64,000 nt of DNA, taken from Nocardia carnea NBRC 14403 (GTDB lineage: Bacteria > Actinomycetota > Actinomycetes > Mycobacteriales > Mycobacteriaceae). The translations under genes were made by a program, and so were the position numbers. Where the stretch lies: the NCBI RefSeq assembly GCF_000308515.1, contig NZ_BAFV01000046.1, positions 1 to 64,000 of the forward strand, read 5' to 3'. The notes beneath the pieces were generated by a model, which was given only the letters and a program-made list of their open reading frames with translations, did not search any database and was not told the origin of the DNA. Shown here in pieces: positions 1 to 7,885 of the stretch. Numbering within the stretch: the stretch's first letter is position 1; each line of letters starts with the position of its first letter.

Positions 1-519
1 CGGCTGCTCGGGCACGGCCGGTGCGCCGGCTCCGTCGCCGACGGGCGGTACCTCCGGGGCCGGAGCGGGCGCGGGAGCCTGGGGAACGGCCGGCGCGGTG
101 GGCTGGCCGGGCGCCTGCTGGGCCTGGGGGCTGCCGGGCGCCGGGACCGCCTGGAGTACCGGGCGGATATAGAGCTTGGCGGTCGTCGCCAGCGTACGGG
201 CCTGCTGACTGTCGTCACCGGGAACGGTGATCACGAGGTTGTCGCCGTCGATCACGACCTCGGAACCGGAAACACCGAGGCCGTTCACGCGGTTCTCGAT
301 GATCTCCTGGGCCTTGGTCAGGCTGTCCTGGCTGGGCCGGTTACCGTCCGGTGTCCGGGCGGTCAGCGTGACCCTGGTACCGCCCTGTAGGTCGATGCCG
401 AGTTTGGGCGCCGGTGATTTGTCACCGGTGAAGAACACCAGCGCGTAGATCGCGGCCACCAGCACGCCGAAAAGGGCGAGCCAGCGGAGTTGATGCGCCG
501 ATCCCTGGGACGGTGGCAC
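1..519 (-). CDS. secD: SecD, protein translocase subunit (partial, N-terminal part)
   Basis: This is the amino-terminal 173 residues of SecD; the rest lies beyond the left edge. SecD is a polytopic membrane component of the Sec translocon that uses the proton gradient to finish export. The frame shows a first transmembrane helix (residues about 14-30), then the family signature KLGIDLQGGT near residue 38. After that comes the beginning of the large periplasmic domain, interrupted by an Ala/Pro/Gln-rich stretch (from about residue 115), as is usual in actinobacterial SecD. The start is a GTG at 519: an in-frame stop lies just upstream, and an AGGAG sits 9 bases ahead. It follows yajC on the same strand, the normal order. 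Confidence 0.93.
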   Translation of the reverse strand, partial: MPPSQGSAHQLRWLALFGVLVAAIYALVFFTGDKSPAPKLGIDLQGGTRVTLTARTPDGNRPSQDSLTKAQEIIENRVNGLGVSGSEVVIDGDNLVITVPGDDSQQARTLATTAKLYIRPVLQAVPAPGSPQAQQAPGQPTAPAVPQAPAPAPAPEVPPVGDGAGAPAVPEQP

Positions 520-652
520 AGGTCGTCATCTCCTAGGCGGAAGTTCTGGGTGGAACGGCCGGCCGATACGGGCGCGCCCGCGTCGATCGGCTGGGCACAC
601 GCCGAGGCCACCGGTCGCCCGGGTATCCGGTCCGGTGGCCGGGCCGTGGAAT

Positions 653-1051
653 TCAGTCCTTGGTCAGCCGGGTCTCGGTCTGCTTCGGGGTTTCCTCCGC
701 GACGGACGCAGCGGATTCGACCGGGGGCGCGGAATCGGCCGTCACGGCGGCATCGTCGCCGGCGGCATCGGCAGCGGTGGCCTCGTCGGTGGCCTCGTCA
801 TCGCTGCGCACATCCCGGACCGCCAGCCGCAACCATGTGGTCACGACATCCTCGGCGATCTCCAGATCGACGGTGGTGTCGTCGACCTCGACCACGGTCC
901 CGAGCAGGCCCGAGGTGGTGGTGACACGGTCACCGACCTTCAGGCTGTCCTGCATCTGGGTGACCTTGTCGGCCTCTTTCTTCTGGCGGCGCATACCGAG
1001 GAACATCGGCACGAGCAGCGCAACCAGTATGAGCGGAAACAGGAAATCCAT
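653..1051 (-). CDS. yajC: YajC, preprotein translocase accessory subunit
   Basis: The 132-residue protein has one N-terminal membrane helix (residues about 2-19), then a basic stretch RRQKKEAD and the YajC core with VGDRVTTTSGLLGTV. An acidic, alanine-rich tail is typical of actinobacterial versions. YajC associates with SecDF in the inner membrane. The reading frame could extend to 1204, but the Met at 1051 places the membrane helix at the very N-terminus as in the family. The gene lies 133 bases upstream of secD and is presumably cotranscribed with it. Confidence 0.92.
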   Translation of the reverse strand: MDFLFPLILVALLVPMFLGMRRQKKEADKVTQMQDSLKVGDRVTTTSGLLGTVVEVDDTTVDLEIAEDVVTTWLRLAVRDVRSDDEATDEATAADAAGDDAAVTADSAPPVESAASVAEETPKQTETRLTKD

Positions 1052-1238
1052 GGTCGAAGTCAGTTCCTGATCTGGTGGGAGAGGGACAGGTACGCACACA
1101 GTCTGCCAGTTCCTCGGCGGGGCGCCACACCCGCACGCCGGAAAAGTGGGATCCGGCCGCGGCCGGCCCATGCGGTGAGTGCAACCACGATCCCGGCGAA
1201 CCAACTGCCGGGCAACCGGTTACGGACATAATCGTGGC

Positions 1239-1484
1239 ATGACGCCCGAGGATGTGCACCACATCACGTTCACGACCGCGCCGTGGGGCCGCCGCGGCTA
1301 TCGGATGGACGATGTCGACGATCTGCTCGACCATATCGCTGCGGTGCTGGCCGGGCGGGCCCCCCTCAGCGCCGAACGACTCCGGGGCGGGCTCCGGCCG
1401 GGCGGTACCTGGCTGAACCGTGGTTACGATCCCGACGAGGTGGACGCTTTCCTGCTACGGGTCCGGGCCGAACTCGGAGTCTGA
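1239..1484 (+). CDS. DivIVA-domain small protein
   Basis: An 81-residue protein with two copies of the DivIVA-type short motif: F-x-T-x(5)-RGYRMDDVDDLLD near residue 11, and WLNRGYDPDEVDAFLLRV near residue 58. These match the short DivIVA domain repeats seen in many actinobacterial proteins linked to polar growth or septum placement. There is no coiled-coil tail, so it is much shorter than Wag31/DivIVA. It is divergent from yajC and stands alone. The longer in-frame start at 1179 adds 20 residues with no resemblance to the family, so 1239 was chosen. The exact role is unknown. Confidence 0.75.
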   Translation: MTPEDVHHITFTTAPWGRRGYRMDDVDDLLDHIAAVLAGRAPLSAERLRGGLRPGGTWLNRGYDPDEVDAFLLRVRAELGV

Positions 1485-1901
1485 ACTGCCGCATCGGCCG
1501 GCGGTCAGCCCGCCCTGCGCCGCCGTCGCCGCCCCTCGGTGGTCCGATATCGAACCGGTGCGGTCTGCCGGATTCGGCGAGCCCGTCGCGTAGGCCGAGA
1601 GGGTGCCGGTCGGCAGAGCATGCAGCCGTCCCCCCGGTGGCGGGCCAAGCGTAAAGCGACAGAGCGGCGAGGGTGCACATCGTGTCGGGCCCGGTGCCGC
1701 CACGGCAACGAACCGCCTGTGCACCCAGCCCCCGCGCGGCGGTAGCCCTGCTCCCCGGGCCGCCTGTAGCGTCGCAGCCCGGCCGCCGATCGTCACGCGC
1801 ACCACGCTCGCGGTATCCGCCGCGTCCGCGGCTTCGCTGCATCCGACGGCGCCCCACGTGCCGGTGACCCGCCGCGGCGATCGGCGGAGTGCTACCGGTG
1901 G
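1485..1901. other. Intergenic, no gene recognised
   Basis: About 417 bases between the converging DivIVA-domain gene and ruvB. The open frames here are low-complexity Arg/Pro/Ala translations typical of noncoding frames in high-GC DNA, and none has a recognisable domain. In mycobacteria this position often carries gabT; nothing like it is present. Confidence 0.6.
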
Positions 1902-2993
1902 TTACCGGTCGAAGAGGTCGAGTGTGGGCTGGGGTTCGCGACCGCGGACCTCGAGTGCGCCGAACGTGAGATCCGGCGGGGGTGTCAACCCGAGATGGGA
2001 CCAGGCCGCTGCGGTGGCGACCCGGCCGCGCGGCGTCCGCGCCACCATCCCGGCCCGCACCAGGAACGGTTCGCATACCTCCTCGACGGTGGTGGCCTCC
2101 TCCCCGACCGCGACCGCCAGCGTGGACACACCGACCGGTCCCCCGCCGAAACCGCGGACCAGGGCGCTCAGCACCGCCCGGTCCAGCCGGTCCAGGCCGA
2201 GCACATCCACGTCGTAGACCTCCAGCGCGGCCCGGGCCACCGCGAGGGTGATCCAGCCGTCGGCGCGCACCTCGGCATAATCGCGAACCCGGCGCAGCAG
2301 CCGGTTGGCGATACGCGGCGTACCGCGGGACCGTCCGGCGATCTCCGCCGCGGCGTCGGGGTCGATATCCACCCCGAGGATCTGCGCGGACCGTTGCACG
2401 ATGAGCAGCAGTTCGTCCGGTTCGTAGAAATCCATATGCCCGGTGAAACCGAACCGGTCGCGCAGCGGCCCGGTCAGTGCACCGGACCGGGTGGTGGCCC
2501 CGACCAGGGTGAACGGCGCGATCTCCAGCGGTATCGACGTCGCGCCGGGACCTTTGCCGACCACCACGTCGACCCGGAAATCCTCCATCGCCAGATACAG
2601 CATCTCCTCCGCCGGCCGCGCCATCCGGTGGATCTCGTCGATGAACAGCACATCCCCGGCCACCAGATTGCTGAGCATGGCGGCCAGATCTCCGGCCCGC
2701 TCCAGTGCCGGGCCGGAGGTGATCCGCAGCGCGGTGCCGAGTTCGCCCGCGATGATCATGGCCAGGCTGGTTTTACCGAGGCCGGGTGGGCCGGACAGCA
2801 GGATATGGTCCGGGGTGCCGCCGCGCGCCCGGGCGCCGCGGAGTACCAGCGACAGTTGTTCCCGCACCCGTGGCTGGCCGATGAAACCGTCCAGCGAGGT
2901 GGGCCGCAGTCCCGTTTCGATATCGCCGTCCGAGGGCAGGTAGCCGGCGCTGACCGGAGAATCCTCCGCTCCCGGGGAGTTGTCGTAATCCAT
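1902..2993 (-). CDS. ruvB: RuvB, Holliday junction branch-migration ATPase
   Basis: The 363-residue AAA+ motor drives branch migration of Holliday junctions together with RuvA. Visible motifs are Walker A GPPGLGKT (residues 68-75), Walker B DEIH (119-122), the sensor-1 region LVGATTRSG, the arginine-finger region GPLRDRFG, and a C-terminal winged-helix domain. The N-terminus carries about 25 extra, poorly conserved residues before the conserved LRP-x-LD-x-F-x-GQ start, common in actinobacteria. It is last in ruvC-ruvA-ruvB and is separated from ruvA by about 160 bases holding two copies of a short repeat. Confidence 0.97.
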   Translation of the reverse strand: MDYDNSPGAEDSPVSAGYLPSDGDIETGLRPTSLDGFIGQPRVREQLSLVLRGARARGGTPDHILLSGPPGLGKTSLAMIIAGELGTALRITSGPALERAGDLAAMLSNLVAGDVLFIDEIHRMARPAEEMLYLAMEDFRVDVVVGKGPGATSIPLEIAPFTLVGATTRSGALTGPLRDRFGFTGHMDFYEPDELLLIVQRSAQILGVDIDPDAAAEIAGRSRGTPRIANRLLRRVRDYAEVRADGWITLAVARAALEVYDVDVLGLDRLDRAVLSALVRGFGGGPVGVSTLAVAVGEEATTVEEVCEPFLVRAGMVARTPRGRVATAAAWSHLGLTPPPDLTFGALEVRGREPQPTLDLFDR

Positions 2994-3023
2994 GACTGCC
3001 TAACGATTCTCGCCGTGCAGAGC

Positions 3024-3085
3024 GGGCATTCGCGAAGGCCGGCGGTGGCGACGCTTCGCGACCACCGCCGTGCCCGGCGCGCTCA
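3024..3085 (-). repeat. 62-bp intergenic repeat, copy 1
   Basis: Read on the minus strand this begins TGAGCG and ends GGCCTTCGCGAATGCCC. It aligns without gaps to 55049-55110 (47 of 62 bases by hand count) and partly to 3114-3160. All copies lie between genes, and two start at a stop codon. Confidence 0.7.
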
Positions 3086-3113
3086 CGTCGTATCCCCCGG
3101 ACAGGCTCGGGGG

Positions 3114-3160
3114 CCGTCGGTGGCGACGTTTCGCTGTCTTCGCGGGGCCCGGCGCGCTCA
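3114..3160 (-). repeat. Partial copy of the 62-bp intergenic repeat
   Basis: On the minus strand it begins with the TGA stop of ruvA (TGAGCGCGCCGGGC) and continues to GTCGCCACCG. It shares the first 14 bases exactly with the copy at 3024-3085 and then matches again at the GCGAA and GTCGCCACCG blocks. The 3' third is replaced by unrelated sequence. Confidence 0.6.
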
Positions 3161-3754
3161 TGCCAGCATCCCGAGCGCGGCACGCAGCGCGGTCGAGTTG
3201 TCCGCGTCCGGTTGTTCGGCGAGGACCGCGTCGATCGCCGGCTCGGCTTGTTTCACCGGGAAACCGAGGCCGATCAGGGCCTCCACCACCTGTTCGCGCA
3301 CCGGGGTGCGGACCGGGGCCGGCGCGATGCCCGGTGAATCCGCCGGGACCGGCACCAGGTTCACCTTGTCCCGCAGCTCCACGACCATCCGCTCGGCTCC
3401 GCGCTTCCCGATTCCGGGCACCCGGGTGAGTGCCGCGATATCACCGGCGGCCAGCGCCTTACGCAAAGTTTCGGGCTCGAGGACCGCCAGAACTGCCATG
3501 GCCAGGCGCGGGCCCACCCCGGATACGGTCTGCAGCAGGCCGAACAGATCACGAGCTTCGGTATCGGCGAACCCGTAGAGGGTCATCGAATCCTCGCGCA
3601 CGATCAACGCGGTGTGCAGCCGGGCCTCTTCGCCGCGGGTGAGGGCCGCCAAAGTGGCCGGAGTGGCATTGAGCTGGTAGCCCACCCCGCCGGATTCGAG
3701 CACCACGTGATCGAGGGCGAGTTCGACAACCTCGCCGCGAATGGACGCGATCAC
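3158..3754 (-). CDS. ruvA: RuvA, Holliday junction DNA-binding subunit
   Basis: The 198-residue protein forms the tetramer that grips the four-way junction and loads RuvB. The N-terminal OB-fold starts MIASIRGEV. Helix-hairpin-helix segments read GVGPRLAMAVL and VPGIGKRGAERM. A Pro/Ala linker leads to the C-terminal RuvB-contact domain (VEALIGLGFP). The GTG start at 3754 overlaps the ruvC stop in GTGA and gives the family length; the open frame upstream is only read-through of ruvC. Confidence 0.96.
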   Translation of the reverse strand: MIASIRGEVVELALDHVVLESGGVGYQLNATPATLAALTRGEEARLHTALIVREDSMTLYGFADTEARDLFGLLQTVSGVGPRLAMAVLAVLEPETLRKALAAGDIAALTRVPGIGKRGAERMVVELRDKVNLVPVPADSPGIAPAPVRTPVREQVVEALIGLGFPVKQAEPAIDAVLAEQPDADNSTALRAALGMLA

Positions 3755-4320
3755 CCGCGCACCGCCTTCCGCTGCTGTTCCAGTCGTTGGGTGTACTGCC
3801 GGCGGGCCCGTTCGGCCTGGGCCTCGGCAGCCGCCATCCGCTCGATCAGCGGCGCCCGCCAGCAATGGCAGATGGCGAGCGCCAGCGCGTCGGCGGCATC
3901 GGCGGGCTTCGGCGGCTCGGCGAGCCCGAGGATCCGGGTGACCATGGCGGTCACCTGCTTCTTGTCCGCCCCGCCGTGACCGGTCACGGCGGCCTTCACC
4001 TCACTGGGAGTATGGAACATCACCGGGATATCGCGGCGCGCGGCTGCCAGCGCGATCACTCCGCCCGCCTGCGCAGTCCCCATGGCGGTACGCACATTGT
4101 GCTGGGCGAAGACCCGCTCGATGGCCACCACCTCCGGCCGATGGGTCCGCATCCAGTCCTCGGCGGCGTCCGCGATCCGCAGCAGCCGCTGGGCCAGGTC
4201 CATTTCGGCCGGGGTCCGCACCACGTCCACGGCGAGGGCGCGCACGGTACGACCCGATCCCCCTTCGACCATGCTGATCCCGCACCGGGTGAGCCCGGGG
4301 TCGACGCCCATCACCCGCAC
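3751..4320 (-). CDS. ruvC: RuvC, Holliday junction resolvase
   Basis: The 189-residue crossover-junction endonuclease has an RNase-H-like fold and cuts the junction held by RuvA. The N-terminus MRVMGVDPGLTRCG holds the first catalytic Asp, ERVFAQ the catalytic Glu, and DAADALALA the C-terminal acidic pair. The GTG at 4320 is preceded by GGGAAAGG at good spacing and reproduces the mycobacterial N-terminus. GTG at 4326 and ATG at 4309-4311 are alternatives. It heads ruvCAB. Confidence 0.95.
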   Translation of the reverse strand: MRVMGVDPGLTRCGISMVEGGSGRTVRALAVDVVRTPAEMDLAQRLLRIADAAEDWMRTHRPEVVAIERVFAQHNVRTAMGTAQAGGVIALAAARRDIPVMFHTPSEVKAAVTGHGGADKKQVTAMVTRILGLAEPPKPADAADALALAICHCWRAPLIERMAAAEAQAERARRQYTQRLEQQRKAVRG

Positions 4321-4430
4321 CCGCACAACCTTTCCCAGAACGAACAGTTGTTCGAAGTCTAGTGCAGCGCGGGATTTCCGGACGACAGTGACACGGGCCC
4401 CCGCCTCCCCACCGGCGGCCCCCGGTGGGG

Positions 4431-4958
4431 TCAGCGAGCCAACTGACCGGAGAAGGCATCGTATGCTGCGGCGTCGAACAGCACGAAGCGCACTTCCTCG
4501 ATCGCGGCAGGGCTCTCCTCTCGGACAGTGCCGACCGCGATACGCGCCGCGTCGTCCATGGGCCAGCGGTAGGCGCCGGTGGAGATCGCCGGAAACGCCA
4601 CACTTCTGGCTCCCAGTTCCACGGCGACCCGCAGCGATTCGCGGTAACACGACGCCAGCAGCGGTGCCAGCTGCGCCGCGCGGTCCCCGCGGGCCGACCA
4701 CACCGGGCCGACGGTGTGGATGACCCAGCGCGCCGGCAGTTCACCGGCTGTCGTTGCCACGGCCTGTCCGGTGGGTAGGCCGCGCGGGTACTCGGTCGCC
4801 CGTAGTTGCCGGCATTCGGCGAGAATCGCGGGCCCGCCGCGGCGGTGGATGGCACCGTCCACGCCGCCACCACCCAGCAGTTCGGAGTTCGCGGCATTGA
4901 CCACCGCGTCGACCTGCTGTTCGGTGATATCTCCGCGTACGACCGTCACAGCCACCAT
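4431..4958 (-). CDS. Macro-domain (ADP-ribose-binding/hydrolase) protein
   Basis: The 175-residue single-domain protein shows the macro-domain ADP-ribose pocket: GDIT near residue 9, NAANSELLGGGGVDGAIH near residue 21, and the second loop AISTGAYRWP. Such enzymes bind ADP-ribose and remove it from proteins or act on O-acetyl-ADP-ribose. It lies in the same direction as ruvCAB but just over 100 bases upstream of ruvC, so it may be its own unit. The ATG at 4958 gives a normal N-terminus (MVAVTVVRGDIT); longer in-frame starts add nothing conserved. Confidence 0.9.
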   Translation of the reverse strand: MVAVTVVRGDITEQQVDAVVNAANSELLGGGGVDGAIHRRGGPAILAECRQLRATEYPRGLPTGQAVATTAGELPARWVIHTVGPVWSARGDRAAQLAPLLASCYRESLRVAVELGARSVAFPAISTGAYRWPMDDAARIAVGTVREESPAAIEEVRFVLFDAAAYDAFSGQLAR

Positions 4959-5044
4959 GCCGTCATTGTGCAACCGCGGCCGGTATCCGGCCGGCGCGGC
5001 ACACGCACCCTCATCCGATCGATACCTCGAAGGTCTGGACAGAT

Positions 5045-5064
5045 GCGTAACTAGATGGTTACGC
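5045..5064. promoter_or_regulatory. Inverted repeat, probable ArsR-family operator
   Basis: GCGTAAC-TAGATG-GTTACGC is a perfect 7-bp inverted repeat with a 6-bp spacer. It ends 7 bases before the GTG start of the ArsR-family gene, a placement suited to autorepression. Confidence 0.65.
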
Positions 5065-5071
5065 TTTTGCT

Positions 5072-5464
5072 GTGGACGAGGCAGCCGCGGCAATCGCCGA
5101 CCCGATCCGGCGCGAGATCTTGACGATGCTGCGCGGTACCCGCCTCACGGCCGGCGCGATTGCCGCACAGTTCCCGATAAGCCGGCCGGCGATCAGCCGC
5201 CACCTGCGAGTGCTCCGCGACAGCGGACTCGTGCACGACGATCTGGTGGGCCGGCAACGGTACTACTCCCTGGACGCGGCGCCATTGCGGGAACTGCGCT
5301 CCTGGATCGACACACTCGACCGGCCCACCGGCTGGGAACACCGCCTGGACGCACTGACCACCGAGGTCTACCGGGCCCGCCGGGAGCACCGCGCCGAACA
5401 AGAAATGCCCGGTCGGCAGACCGCAGAACCCGATACACCCGAACACAAGGAGAATTCCGCATGA
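5072..5464 (+). CDS. ArsR-family winged-helix regulator
   Basis: The 130-residue protein has an ArsR-type winged helix: AIADPIRREILTML near residue 7, then the recognition helix ISRPAISRHLRVLRDSGLV and a wing with GRQRYYSLD. It carries no metal-binding cysteines, so it belongs to the non-metal subgroup that is commonly paired with SRPBCC (AHSA1-like) proteins. Its stop overlaps the start of exactly such a gene in ATGA. The perfect inverted repeat immediately upstream is the likely operator. Confidence 0.9.
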   Translation: MDEAAAAIADPIRREILTMLRGTRLTAGAIAAQFPISRPAISRHLRVLRDSGLVHDDLVGRQRYYSLDAAPLRELRSWIDTLDRPTGWEHRLDALTTEVYRARREHRAEQEMPGRQTAEPDTPEHKENSA

Positions 5465-5956
5465 CCCTCCGACCGAGCGGACGCCTGCAGAAAACACCGG
5501 ACGGACAGGATCTGATCCTCACCCGCACCTACCGCGCCCCCATCACCGATGTGTGGGCAAGTATCACCGAATCCGAACGCACCGCCCGCTGGTTCGGACC
5601 GTGGAAAGGCGAAGCGGGGCCGGGCCGGACCATCCAGGTCCAGCTGGCCTACGAAGAAGAACAGCCGTGGGCCGACTTCACGATCGACGCCTGCACTCCG
5701 CCGCACCACCTCTCCCTGCGCACCGTCGACGAACACGGCAGCTGGCATCTCGAGGCCGCGCTGACCGAACGCGACGGGCAGACGGCTGGTGTTCACCCAC
5801 CATCTGACAGCGCCGGAGATCGCCGGCGAAGCCGGCCCCGGCTGGGAGTACTACCTGGATATGCTCGGCAGCGCACTCATCGGCGCGGACCTTCCCGAAT
5901 TCGGCGACTACTACCCCGCCATGCGGGACTACTACGTGAACGCGAGCCCGGCATGA
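5461..5956 (+). pseudogene. SRPBCC (AHSA1-like) protein, frameshifted
   Basis: The first 108 codons read as an SRPBCC/AHSA1 ligand-binding protein (ILTRTYRAPITDVWASIT, ERTARWFGPW, WADFTID, HLEAALTERDGQT). At about 5785 the frame breaks. The C-terminal part continues in the +1 frame from 5786 as LVFTHHLTAPEIAGEAGPGW through DLPEFGDYYPAM to TGA 5954-5956. A loss of two bases, or gain of one, near GACGGCTGG explains it. It is either a real mutation or a sequencing error. Start and ArsR stop overlap in ATGA, so the two form one operon. Such pairs control small-molecule or stress responses of unknown ligand. Confidence 0.8.
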
Positions 5957-6310
5957 CCGGATCGCCTGTTCGCACGCGAAGTGCGCACAACGCCGCCCCG
6001 CTCTGCACGCTGCCCCGGTCTTGACGACCCAGAAAGCGTGCACGCACGAGGCTTCGGCCGGTACGGCGGAATCACCCGGAGCAGGAACCGGCCTCGGCTG
6101 CCGCCGGCACGAACACGACGATCGTGAGCGGAGACAACAGCCGACCGGCTGCCGAGGAGACCGGCCGAAGACCCTCGGCTCACGACCGAACACGAACCCG
6201 GCTGCGGTCCGACCCCGCGAGCCGGTTCGTGTAGCCGCTCAGCCCGGGCACGCTCTACCGCTGTGAACCCGAGGGCGGCCATGAGCCGAGGCTGAACCGA
6301 TCGCCCCGGA
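5957..6310. other. Intergenic, no gene recognised
   Basis: About 354 bases between the SRPBCC gene and the convergent yebC. Frames are open by chance but give only Arg/Pro-rich translations. Short GGCCTCGGC and GCCGAGG blocks could pair weakly. No promoter or RNA gene was recognised. Confidence 0.5.
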
Positions 6311-7063
6311 TCAGTCGTCCAGTTCGGCGAGGACCTCGTCGGAGAGGTCGACATTGGTGTACACGTTCTGGACATCGTCGCTGTCCTCGAGCGCGTCGAC
6401 CAGTTTGAACACCTTGCGGGCACCTTCGACGTCCACCGCGACGCTCACCGACGGCTGGAAGCCGGATTCGGCGGAGTCGTAGTCGATACCGGCCGACTGC
6501 AGGGCCGAACGCACCGCGATCAGATCGCCGGGCTCGCTGATGATCTCGAACGATTCACCGAGGTCGTTGACCTCTTCGGCACCGGCATCGAGCACCGCCA
6601 TCAGCACATCGTCCTCGGAGAGACCGTTCTTCTCCAGCGTGACGAGGCCCTTGCGGTGGAACAGATACGCCACCGAACCCGGATCGGCCATATTGCCGCC
6701 GTTGCGGGTCATCGCCACCCGGACCTCGCCCGCCGCCCGGTTCCGGTTGTCGGTGAGACATTCGATCAGGACCGCGACACCATTGGGGCCGTAGCCCTCG
6801 TACATGATGGTCTGCCAGTCGGCGCCGCCGGCTTCTTCACCGCCGCCACGTTTGCGTGCCCGCTCGATGTTGTCGTTGGGAACCGAGGATTTCTTCGCCT
6901 TCTGGATGGCGTCGAACAGAGTCGGGTTGCCTTCCGGATCGCCGCCACCGGTGCGGGCCGCCACCTCGATGTTCTTGATCAGCTTGGCGAACAGCTTGCC
7001 GCGCTTCGCATCGATCGCCGCCTTTTTGTGCTTGGTGGTGGCCCATTTGGAGTGGCCGCTCAT
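6311..7063 (-). CDS. yebC: YebC/TACO1-family protein
   Basis: The 250-residue protein begins with the family signature MSGHSKWATTKHKKAAIDAK and contains FAKLIKNIEVAARTGG, PNDNIERARKRGGG and MYEGYGPNGVAVLIE. It ends with the conserved acidic C-terminal domain. The family is annotated as a DNA-binding transcriptional regulator, and more recent work links it to translation at difficult peptide sequences. It sits downstream of tesB-pdxT on the same strand, as in mycobacteria. Confidence 0.95.
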   Translation of the reverse strand: MSGHSKWATTKHKKAAIDAKRGKLFAKLIKNIEVAARTGGGDPEGNPTLFDAIQKAKKSSVPNDNIERARKRGGGEEAGGADWQTIMYEGYGPNGVAVLIECLTDNRNRAAGEVRVAMTRNGGNMADPGSVAYLFHRKGLVTLEKNGLSEDDVLMAVLDAGAEEVNDLGESFEIISEPGDLIAVRSALQSAGIDYDSAESGFQPSVSVAVDVEGARKVFKLVDALEDSDDVQNVYTNVDLSDEVLAELDD

Positions 7064-7165
7064 TCCCTACTTCCTTCAGGTCGATGGCTGGTCTGCTGGT
7101 TCACGCTACCGGCTGGCCGGGCGGACAATTCCGTCACCCTACTCGCACGGCGGCCGGTGAGCAGC

Positions 7166-7825
7166 TCAGCGGTCGCGAACCAGATCGACGAACAGCCGGT
7201 GCACGCGATGGTCGCCGGTGACCTCGGGATGGAACGAGGTGGCCAGCACAGCGCCCTGGCGTACCGCCACGATCCGGCCGGCGGCAGGCCCGCTGGGCAC
7301 TCGGGCCAGCACTTCGACCTCGTCACCGGCCCGTTCCACCCACGGCGCCCGGATGAACACCGCCCGCATCGGACCGCCGTCCACCCCGGCGAACTCGAGA
7401 TCGGTTTCGAACGAATCGACCTGCCGGCCGAAAGCATTGCGGCGCACGGTCATATCGATACCGGACAGGTGCTGGGCATCGGGGCGGGTATCGAGTACCT
7501 CGTCGGCCAGCAGGATCATGCCGGCACACGACCCGAACGCGGGCATACCGTCGCGCAGCCGTTCCCGCACTGGTTCGAGCAGTTCGAATACCTGCAGCAG
7601 TTTGCTGATCGTGGTCGATTCCCCGCCCGGCAGTACCAGCGCGTCGACCGCGGCGAGCTCGGCCGGACGGCGCACCAGTACCGGATCGGCGCCGCACAGG
7701 TCCAGCGCCGCGACGTGCTCGCGGACATCGCCCTGCAGCGCCAGCACGCCGATGGTGGGCCGGTCGGTGGACGCCACGACATCGACATCCGGCCGGCTGT
7801 CCCGGGAAACCGCAGTATCGTTCAC
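7166..7825 (-). CDS. pdxT: PdxT, glutaminase subunit of PLP synthase
   Basis: The 219-residue class I glutamine amidotransferase hydrolyses glutamine and feeds ammonia to PdxS for pyridoxal-5-phosphate synthesis. Visible: IGVLALQGDV, the oxyanion/glutamine loop LPGGEST, the nucleophile region FGSCAGMILLA, the PdxT signature QVDSFE, and the catalytic His/Glu in SFHPE. About 23 poorly conserved residues precede the domain; the GTG at 7825 has no strong Shine-Dalgarno, so the real start could lie inside this stretch. Its partner pdxS is about 2 kb away, separated by tesB and two other genes. Confidence 0.95.
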   Translation of the reverse strand: MNDTAVSRDSRPDVDVVASTDRPTIGVLALQGDVREHVAALDLCGADPVLVRRPAELAAVDALVLPGGESTTISKLLQVFELLEPVRERLRDGMPAFGSCAGMILLADEVLDTRPDAQHLSGIDMTVRRNAFGRQVDSFETDLEFAGVDGGPMRAVFIRAPWVERAGDEVEVLARVPSGPAAGRIVAVRQGAVLATSFHPEVTGDHRVHRLFVDLVRDR

Positions 7826-7885
7826 TCGTGCCAGCTTACGAGGCGGGCCGGTGTGCGCGTGGTCACGCCGAGCTCTGACCGGTGT

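Noticed and set aside
5957..6310. Small plus-strand gene (81 codons) at 6021
   Set aside because: No ribosome site and an Arg/Thr/Pro-rich product with no domain; treated as noncoding.
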